Origin: Cherax quadricarinatus
Taxonomy: Eukaryota; Arthropoda; Malacostraca; Decapoda; Parastacidae
Reading direction: 5' to 3'
DNA: 64,000 nt
Assembly: GCF_038502225.1 (NCBI RefSeq)
Contig: NC_091378.1
Coordinates: forward strand, 10,597,351 to 10,661,350
Position numbers and translations under genes: made by a program. Every line of letters begins with the position of its first letter. The first letter of the stretch is position 1. Positions 56,443-64,000 of this stretch are shown here, in pieces. The notes under the pieces were generated by a model. The model made no database searches. It worked only from the letters and a program-made list of their open reading frames with translations, and had not been told where the DNA came from.

Positions 56443-59400
56443 ACCTACCATCACAAGGTGTTGTAACTTACCATCAATAGGTGTAACCTACCATCACCAG
56501 GTGTTGTAACCTACCATCACCAGGTGTTGTAACCTACCATCACCAGGTGTTGTAACCTACCATCACCAGGTGTTGTAACCTACCATCACCAGGTGTAACC
56601 TACCATCACCAGGTGTTGTAACCTACCATCACCAGGTGTTGTAACCTACCATCACCAGGTGTTGTAACCTACCATCACCAGGTGTTGTAACCTACCATCA
56701 CCAGGTACTGTAACCTACCATCACCAGGTACTGTAACCTACCATCACCAGGTACTGTAACCTACCATCACCAGGTACTGTAACCTACCATTACCAGGTAC
56801 TGTAACCTACCATCACCAGGTACTGTAACCTACCATCACCAGGTACTGTAACTAGCCATCACCAGGTTCTGTAACCTACCATCACCAGGTGCTGTAACCC
56901 ACCATCACAAGCTTCTGTAACCTACCATCACCAGGTACTGTAACCTACCATGACCAGGTGTTGTAACCTACCATCACCAGGTGTTGTAACCTACCATCAC
57001 CAGGTGTTGTAGCCTACCATCACCAGGTGTTGTAACCTACCATCACCAGGTGTTGTAACCTACCATCACCAGGTGTTGTAACCTACCATCACCAGGTGTT
57101 GTAACCTACCATCCCCAGGTGTTGTAGCCTACCATCACCAGCTGTTGTAACCTACCATCACCAGCTGTTGTAACCTACCATCACCAGGTGTTGCAACCTA
57201 CCATCACCAGGTGTTGTAACCTACCATCACCAACTGTTGTAACCTACCATCACCAACTGTTGTAACCTACCATCACCAGCTGTTGTAACCTACCATCACC
57301 AGCTGTTGTAATCTACCATCACCAGCTGCTGTAACCTACCATCACCAACTGTCGTAACCTACCATCACCAACTGTTGTAACCTACCATCACCAGCTGTTG
57401 TACCTACCATCACCAGGTGTTGTAACCTACCATCACCAGCTGTTGTAACCTACCATCACCAGGTATTGTAACCTACCATCACCAGCTGTTGTAACTTACC
57501 ATCACCAGGTGTTGTAACCTACCATCACCAGGTGTTGTAACCTACCATCACCAGGTGTTGTAACCTACCATCATCAGGTATTGTAACCTACCATCACCAG
57601 CTGTTGTAACCTACCATCACCAGCTGTTGTAACTTACCATCACCAGGTGTTGTAACCTACCATCACCAGGTGTTGTAACCTACCATCACCAGCTGTTGTA
57701 ACCTACCATCACCAGGTATTGTAACCTACCATCACCAGCTGTTGTAACCTACCATCACCAGGTGTTGTAACCTACCATCACCAGCTGTTGTAACCTACCA
57801 TCACCAGCTGTTGTAACCTACCATCACCAGCTGTTGTAACCTACCATCACCAGGTATTGTAACCTACCATCACCAGCTGTTGTAACTTACCATCACCAGG
57901 TGTTGTAACCTACCATCACCAGGTGTTGTAACCTACCATCACCAGGTGTTGTAACCTACCATCACCAGGTGTTGTAACCTACCATCACCAGGTGTTGTAA
58001 CCTACCATCACCAGCTGTTGTAACCTACCATCACCAGGTGTTGTAACCTACCATCACCAGGTGTTGTAACCTACCATCACCAGGTGTTGTAACCTACCAT
58101 CACCAGGTGTTGTAACCTACCATCACCAGGTGTTGTAACCTACCATCACCAGGTGTTGTAACCTACCATCACCAGGTGTTGTAACCTACCATCACCAGCT
58201 GTTGCAACCTACCATCACCAGGTGTTGTAACCTACCATCACCAGGTGTTGTAACCTACCATCACCAGGTGTTGTAACCTACCATCATCAGGTATTGTAAC
58301 CTACCATCACCAGCTGTTGTAACCTACCATCACCAGGTATTGTAACCTACCATCACCAGGTGTTGTAACCTACCATCACCAGCTGTTGTAACCTACCATC
58401 ACCAGGTGTTGTAACCTACCATCACCAGCTGTTGTAACCTACCATCACCAGCTGTTGTAACCTACCATCACCAGCTGTTGTAACCTACCATCACCAGCTG
58501 TTGTAACCTACCATCACCAGGTGTTGTAACCTACCATCACCAGGTGTTGTAACCTACCATCACCAGGTGTTGTAACCTACCATCACCAGGTGTTGTAACC
58601 TATCATCACCAGGTGTTGTAACCTACCATCACCAGCTGTTGTAACCTACCATCACCAGGTGTTGTAACCTACCATCACCAGGTGTTGTAACCTACCATCA
58701 CCAGGTGTTGTAACCTACCATCACCAGCTGTTGTAACCTACCATCACCAGGTGTTGTAACCTACCATCACCAGCTGTTGTAACCTACCATCACCAGGTGT
58801 TGTAACCTACCATCACCAGCTGTTGTAACCTACCATCACCAGGTGTTGTAACCTACCATCACCAGGTGTTGTAACCTACCATCACCAGCTGTTGTAACCT
58901 ACCATCACCAGCTGTTGTAACCTACCATCACCAGCTGTTGTAACCTACCATCACCAGCTGTTGTAACCTACCATCACCAGCTGTTGTAACCTACCATCAC
59001 CAGCTGTTGTAACCTACCATCACCAGCTGTTTTAACCTACCATCACCAGCTGTTTTAACCTACCATCACCAGCTGTTGTAGCCTACCATCACCAGCTGTT
59101 GTAACCTACCATCACCAGGTGTTGTAACCTACCATCACCAGGTGTTGTAACCTACCATCACCAGCTGTTGTAACCTACCCTCACCAGCTGTTGTAACCTA
59201 CCATCACCAGCTGTTGTAACCTACCATCACCAGCTGTTGTAACCTACCATCACCAGCTGTTGTAACCTACCATCACCAGGTGTTGTAACCTACCATCACC
59301 AGGTGTTGTAACCTACCATCACCAGCTGTTGTAACCTACCATCACCAGGTGTTGTAACCTACCATCACCAGGTGTTGTAACCTACCATCACCAGGTGTTG

Positions 59401-59855
59401 TAACCTACCATCACCAGGTGTTGTAACCTACCATCACCAGGTGTTGTAACCTACCATCACCAGGTGTTGTAACCTACCATCACCAGGTGTTGTAACCTAC
59501 CATCACCAGGTGTTGTAACCTACCATCACCAGGTGTTGTAACCTACCATCACCAGGTGTTGTAACCTACCATCACCAGCTGTTGTAACCTACCATCACCA
59601 GCTGTTGTAACCTACCATCACCAGCTGTTGCAACCTACCATCACCAGCTGTTGTAACCTACCATCACCAGCTGTTGTAACCTACCATCACCAGCTGTTGT
59701 AACCTACCATCACCAGCTGTTGCAACCTACCATCACCAGCTGTTGTAACCTACCATCACCAGCTGTTGTAACCTACCATCACCAGCTGTTGCAACCTACC
59801 ATCACCAGCTGTTGTAGCCTACCATCACCAGCTGTTGTAACCTACCATCACCAGG
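56443..59855. repeat. 23-bp minisatellite, inverted block, about 148 copies
   Basis: The same unit on the other strand, CCTACCATCACCAGGTGTTGTAA. The array flips at 56437-56442, with gatggtaggt and acctaccatc facing each other. Two main variants, CCAGGTGTTG and CCAGCTGTTG, alternate in blocks. CCAGGTACTG units are confined to 56700-56940, near the flip. Some units have single-base indels (57405). Confidence 0.97.
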
Positions 59856-60589
59856 CACTAAGAAAACTGAGTAATGAGAAAGGTGTTAATACAATTCTGC
59901 ACATGTTTCCTTCTCATAAAAGCACAAAGACGAGGTAAGAGTTGGTGTCTGGTTCTCCAGTATAGTCTGTTAAGTATCATTCCTTCACATGTATCAGGCT
60001 GTTGCTGGTTGTGGAATAGACGCATTGAGACTATTGGTCCAGGAAACAGGAATGTTATCGTCAGTGGAGCTTACATTATGTAGGACTAACAAGGGATTAT
60101 TAGGGACTTGACTTAAAATTAGAAACATTTCGTAAGTTATGGTATCTAGTCCAGGGGAGGTTGTTCAACCTTTTTTAAGTGCTGTGTCTAACTCGTGATT
60201 AGTGAAGCGGCAGTCAATCTTTGTTAATATTTCGGGTCGTAAAATTAATTAATTTCAACCATTTCTCAAAAATACTCTTTAGATTTGTTCTAATATGATA
60301 TGATAGATTTAATGCCTGGATTCTTTGGGCCAATTGTTTGTGAGGTTATTTCAGTAGTTTTTTTTTAAGAGGAGAAGAATATGTAGCATTACCACTCATT
60401 TTCCTTGCTATTTACTTATACCTTCCCAGGTTATACTAAGAGAGGTAGATATGTTTAATCCACAAACAAATTGTTCCCATCCCTGTTGCCTAAGTTCTTG
60501 TTTTCTGTTCCTTGCAGATTTTAGTGCAGTTTTGAAGATTCTAACTATGTCTAGGATTTTCAGTCAAGATATACTTTACTAATCCTTCT
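59856..60589. other. No recognisable gene
   Basis: AT-rich unique-looking sequence. Short frames only. Confidence 0.5.
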
Positions 60590-60860
60590 AGCTTCTTCTA
60601 ATAATACGCTATTTTTTCCCTATAATCTACCTTGTACGTAATTACTTACACATTTGCTTTGTCTGCTTTCGTAAGGTGAAGTCCAGGATCTTCACTCAAA
60701 CCTCTGCAACACAACTGTACTCAAAGATTTGTTAAATTATACCATGAATTAAGGAAGGATCTTAGACTTTACCTCACGAGAACAGACAAAGTAATGCGAT
60801 AGTAATAATGGACAAGGTAGATTATAGTGGAAAAATAAACATATTAGGAGACAGGGTAAC
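60590..60860. mobile_element. Foldback (MITE-like) element
   Basis: The arms at about 60612-60694 and 60754-60837 are imperfect reverse complements (about 80%). Each contains tataatctaccttgt, tttgtctg and aagtc...gatc. The pairing continues more weakly outward to about 60595 and 60855. A ~60-bp spacer lies between. No target duplication is clear and there is no ORF. Confidence 0.6.
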
Positions 60861-61617
60861 TCATGCACCTCTTAAGTTGCATAGTTTAGGTTCACATGTG
60901 TTTGTTATAGGTCCTCCAGAACTCTCGTGTCTGGTGTTATTGTCTACATAAATTATGACATGTTTCTTATTAATGCATCTGGCTGAAAATGGTTAGCTGG
61001 GACATAAATATTGAAGAGGTTAAATGAGAAGCTGCCTCCCTATACCTAAACATCATGCTACTGCATGCTACTTGACTCTGCTAGGGTAGGCGTGAATGAG
61101 ACCAGTTCTTTCTAACGTTAACTCCCACAACAGTTAGTTGACCTTAAGGTTGTGCTGCCTATCCAGTCAACCTCTGGATCACAGATCACATCAATATTAC
61201 TGGTTGTACTGATGTATTAACTTTGGCATCCGCTTCATGGTTGGAATATTTCATTAAAAAAATTGTAATCTATCCTTGCGTAATTATAAGACGGGGAAAT
61301 GATGTAAGGCGTAGCCCTGGGACGGCTTAATAACAAAACGCGTAGCTATGCGACAGTGTAACGCAAAGAGTAGCGTTGAGACAATCTAATAATGCAAGGC
61401 GTAGGCATGATATAACATAAATAATGCAATACGCAGTAGTGAGACTGTGCAATGACGCAAAGCATAGATATTAGACAGTAGATTTAAGACAGTTTCAAGA
61501 GTATGCAGGGAGACCAGTGCAAAGACACAATGAGTAGCCATAATTTATAGGAAATGCTGACCATAGTGAGCTTCCTTGAATGTAAACAACTTTTTTGTGA
61601 TGCCGGGATGAGGATGC
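60861..61617. other. No recognisable gene
   Basis: Contains loosely repeated motifs at 61300-61480 (aatgacgcaaagcgtag, aatgcaaggcgtagg, gcgtagccctgggacg; about 40-50 bp apart) that suggest an old degenerate tandem repeat. Confidence 0.45.
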
Positions 61618-61980
61618 TGGGACGGGGGGATGGAGGGATGGTGGGACGGGGGATGGAGGGATGGAGGGATGGTGGGACGGGGGGATGGAGGGATGGTGGG
61701 ACTGGGGGATGGAGGGAAGGAAGGATGGAGGGACGGGGGGATGGAGGGATGGAGGGATGGTGGGACTAGGGGATGGAGGGATGGTGGGACGGGGGGATGG
61801 AGGGATGGTGGGACTGGGGGATGGAGGGATGGATGGATGGTGGGACGGGGGGATGGAGGGATGGAGGGATGGTGGGACTCGGGGATGGAGGGATGGTGGG
61901 ACGGGGGGATGGAGGGACGGAATGATGGAGGGATTGAGGGATGGAGGGATGGGGACAGAATGGATGAGGGATGGGGAAAG
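61618..61980. repeat. Polypurine minisatellite
   Basis: Built from GGATGGAGGGATGGTGGGACGGG blocks of variable spacing. One strand is almost free of pyrimidines other than T and rare C. The Pro/Ser/His-rich frames on the other strand are array artefacts. Confidence 0.9.
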
Positions 61981-62106
61981 GGGAGGGAGGAGGAGAAGTA
62001 GGAAAGAATTACCCACAACAAGTGGTGAGCAACACAAACCCGCTGCTGTGAGTAGGTGAGAGTATTGCCAGGGAGGAAGGTGGTGGTACAAAGGTGGTGC
62101 TAACTT

Positions 62107-62665
62107 AGCTTGTCAATAAAGTTAGGAATCCTTAACCTGTAAATAGCTTGTCAATAAAGTCAGGAATCCTTAACCTGTAAATAGCTTGTCAATAAAGTCA
62201 GGAATCCTTAACCTGTAAATAGCTTGTCAATAAAGTCAGGAATCCTTAACCTGTAAATAGCTTGTCAATAAAGTCAGGAATCCTTAACCTGTAAATAGCT
62301 TGTCAATAAAGTCAGGAATCCTTAACCTGTAAATAGCTTGTCAATAAAGCCAGGAATCCTTAACCTGTAAATAGCTTGTCAATAAAGTCAGGAATCCTTA
62401 ACCTGCAAATAGCTTGTCAATAAACCCCTCAAGGAAGGTTCCTTGATGTGGGTGAGGGGCTCTTGATTTAGGAAATTGGATCTGTGCTCCAGTTCCCCGA
62501 ATTAAGCCTGAATGCCTTCCACATCCCCCCCCAGGCGCTGTATAATCCTCCGGGTTTAGCGCTTCCCCTTGATTATAATAATAATAATAATAATTGTCAA
62601 TAAAGTCAGGAATCCTTAACCTGTAAATAGCTTGTCAATAAAGCTACGGATCCTTAACCTAACCT
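62107..62665 (+). repeat. 38-bp satellite derived from a LINE 3' end, about 11 copies
   Basis: Unit CTTGTCAATAAAGTCAGGAA... of 38 bp. Copies start at 62109, 62147, 62185, 62223, 62261, 62299, 62337, 62375 and 62413, with two more after a SINE insertion (62594, 62632). Each carries AATAAA. The first unit (gttaggaatcc) matches the last 34 bp of the LINE at 12197-13645 with one difference; later units have gtcagg. Confidence 0.93.
62425..62593 (+). mobile_element. SINE-like element with (AAT)n tail and clear target duplication
   Basis: 169 bp, from CCCCTCAAGGAAGG to (ATA)n. Flanked by identical 11-bp TTGTCAATAAA at 62414-62424 and 62594-62604. This copy fixes the family's borders, and its insertion into the 38-bp array dates it after array growth. 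Confidence 0.85.
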
Positions 62666-62694
62666 TGTCAAACCCTGTGTAAAAAAAAAGAGAA

Positions 62695-62857
62695 ATGGTG
62701 TTGGGAGGAAGGTGGTGGGTAGGATGTTGTGGGAAGGATGTTGTGGGTAGGAGGTTGTGGGTGGGAGGTTGTGGGTGGGAGGTTGTGGGTGGGAGGTTGT
62801 GGGTGGGAGGTTGCGGGTGGGAGGTTGTAGGTGGGAGGTTGTAGGTGGGAGGGTGAC
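62695..62857. repeat. 14-bp tandem repeat
   Basis: Unit GGGAGGTTGTGGGT, about 11 copies with minor variants (gggaaggatgttgt, ttgcgggt, ttgtaggt). Confidence 0.85.
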
Positions 62858-63030
62858 CCTATCATGGTGACAATCAACCCACAGAACGGCTTCAGGCTAT
62901 CTCAGGAGAGTATTATGATAAAATTTTCATCAGATTATTATTCCCTGTGGGTTAATAACCCAGTATAAGCCAGAAAAGCCAAGCAGTGTTGTTTACTTGT
63001 GTTGGAGAGTTCTTGAAGACCGTCATCACT

Positions 63031-63579
63031 ATGGTGGGACTCACAACTCACTCTTGCCTGATAAATGAACATGGATCGTTCGAAGGAAATTCTCAAAAAG
63101 TCTCGTTTCGTCTTGGCACTGAACCCTGGTTCTTACAGTTGGGAATAGAGAGTTCTCCAACTGAACTACGTATCACTGAGTGCTCTGTAACCAAGCTTCA
63201 TGTCATCGAGAGCTCTACAACTAAGCTTCAATTCATTCTAAACAGTAAGCTGCCAGATCGTCCGGGACAACATCCAAGAAGAGTGAAGTCTTCACCCTGG
63301 CCAGGAAAACATCCAAGAAGAGTGAAGTCTTCACCCTGGCCAGGAAAACATCCAAGAGGAGTGAAGTCTTCACCCTGGCCAGGAAAACATCCAAGAAGAG
63401 TGAAGTCTTCACCCTGGCCAGGAAAACATCCAAGAAGAGTGAAGTCTTCATCCTGGCCAGGAAAACATCCAAGAAGAGTGAAGTCTTCATCCTGGCTAGG
63501 AAAACATCCAAGAAGAGTGAAGTCTTCATCCTGGCTAGGAAAACATCCAAGAAGAGTGAAGTCTTCACCCTGGCCATGA
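63031..63579 (+). other. Open frame running into the 39-bp array (uncertain coding)
   Basis: 183 codons from ATG 63031. A non-repetitive part (MVGLTTHSCL...) is followed by three short similar segments (IESSPTELRI, ECSVTKLHV, IESSTTKLQF), then 13-residue repeats GKHPRRVKSSPWP, ending at a TGA created by ccatgaaaac. I recognise no domain and no splice signals. The frame may simply be a by-product of a repeat whose period is a multiple of three. Confidence 0.25.
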
Positions 63580-64000
63580 AAACATCCAAGAAGAGTGAAG
63601 TCTTCATCCTGGCTAGGAAAACATCCAAGAAGAGTGAAGTCTTCACCCTGGCCAGGAAAACATCCAAGAAGAGTGAAGTCTTCATCCTGGCTAGGAAAAC
63701 ATCCAAGAAGAGTGAAGTCTTCACCCTGGCCAGGAAAACATCCAAGAAGAGTGAAGTCTTCATCCTGGCTAGGAAAACATCCAAGAAGAGTGAAGTCTTC
63801 ATCCTGGCTAGGAAAACATCCAAGAAGAGTGAAGTCTTCACCCTGGCCAGGAAAACATCCAAGAAGAGCGAAGTCTTCATCCTGGCTAGGAAAACATCCA
63901 AGAAGAGTGAAGTCTTCACCCTGGCCAGGAAAACATCCAAGAAGAGTGAAGTCTTCATCCTGGCCAGGAAAACATCCAAGAAGAGTGAAGTCTTCACCCT
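63262..64000. repeat. 39-bp tandem repeat, at least 19 copies, runs off the window
   Basis: Unit AAAACATCCAAGAAGAGTGAAGTCTTCACCCTGGCCAGG, with alternating CACCCTGGCCAGG and CATCCTGGCTAGG variants. Because 39 is a multiple of three, both strands are open: 13-residue repeats KHPRRVKSS (plus) and MKTSLFLDVFLAR (minus, to the window end). Each unit holds the small palindrome GAAGACTTC/GAAGTCTTC. Confidence 0.95.

Noticed and set aside
56443..59855. CRISPR-like regularity
   Set aside because: The 23-bp units are contiguous with no spacers and the sequence is eukaryotic; it is a minisatellite.
61495..62091. Pro/Ser/His-rich 198-codon frame
   Set aside because: It is the complement of a polypurine minisatellite and has no independent support.

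Overview
The window is a stretch of arthropod nuclear DNA. It is most likely from a decapod crustacean such as a crayfish, lobster or shrimp. That guess rests on the mix of very long (TA)n, (CA)n and (GA)n microsatellites, many minisatellites, CR1/Jockey-type LINEs, Penelope-like elements and SINE families with AAT tails. The species cannot be fixed from sequence alone. One 100-N scaffold gap sits at 32506-32605. Only one piece of host protein-coding gene is convincing: a 155-bp minus-strand internal exon of a major-facilitator transporter (MFSD6-like) at 33292-33446, with good splice sites.

Layout. 0-8 kb: a 46-bp tandem repeat, AAT-tailed SINEs, a hairpin element, and an apparently intact CR1 LINE on the minus strand (ORF1 with an SGNH/GDSL esterase domain; ORF2 with endonuclease and reverse transcriptase). 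8-17 kb: decayed LINEs of at least three families, a Penelope fragment and a MITE, nearly all bounded by (TA)n or (GA)n. 17-28 kb: Penelope-like elements arranged as head-to-head inverted pairs, two of them with GIY-YIG endonuclease coding sequence, with 18-bp and 14-bp arrays between them. 27.5-34 kb: a truncated CR1 copy, a piggyBac-like MITE, hairpin elements, a 31-bp array, the gap and the transporter exon. 34.8-40.8 kb: a 6-kb array of a 17-bp unit. 41-55.4 kb: at least nine LINE pieces, eight from one family whose 3' end runs into (CA)n, joined end to end through those (CA)n tracts; one copy keeps a full 969-codon ORF2. 55.4-59.9 kb: a 23-bp minisatellite that switches strand at 56440 and carries an LTR-like insertion. 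60-64 kb: a foldback element, a polypurine array, a 38-bp array matching a LINE 3' end, and a 39-bp array running off the window.

The most interesting signal is a short motif found on the outer side of many inverted pairs: YTGANRA, a small hairpin, then GAAAC and usually GTNGYC. It looks like a minimal hammerhead ribozyme core of the kind known from Penelope-like retroelements. Core positions 3 and 8, which pair in the hammerhead fold, are C/G in some families and T/A in others. The motif occurs both beside GIY-YIG reading frames and in ORF-less pairs. The window therefore seems to hold autonomous Penelope elements and a set of non-autonomous, hammerhead-bearing relatives.
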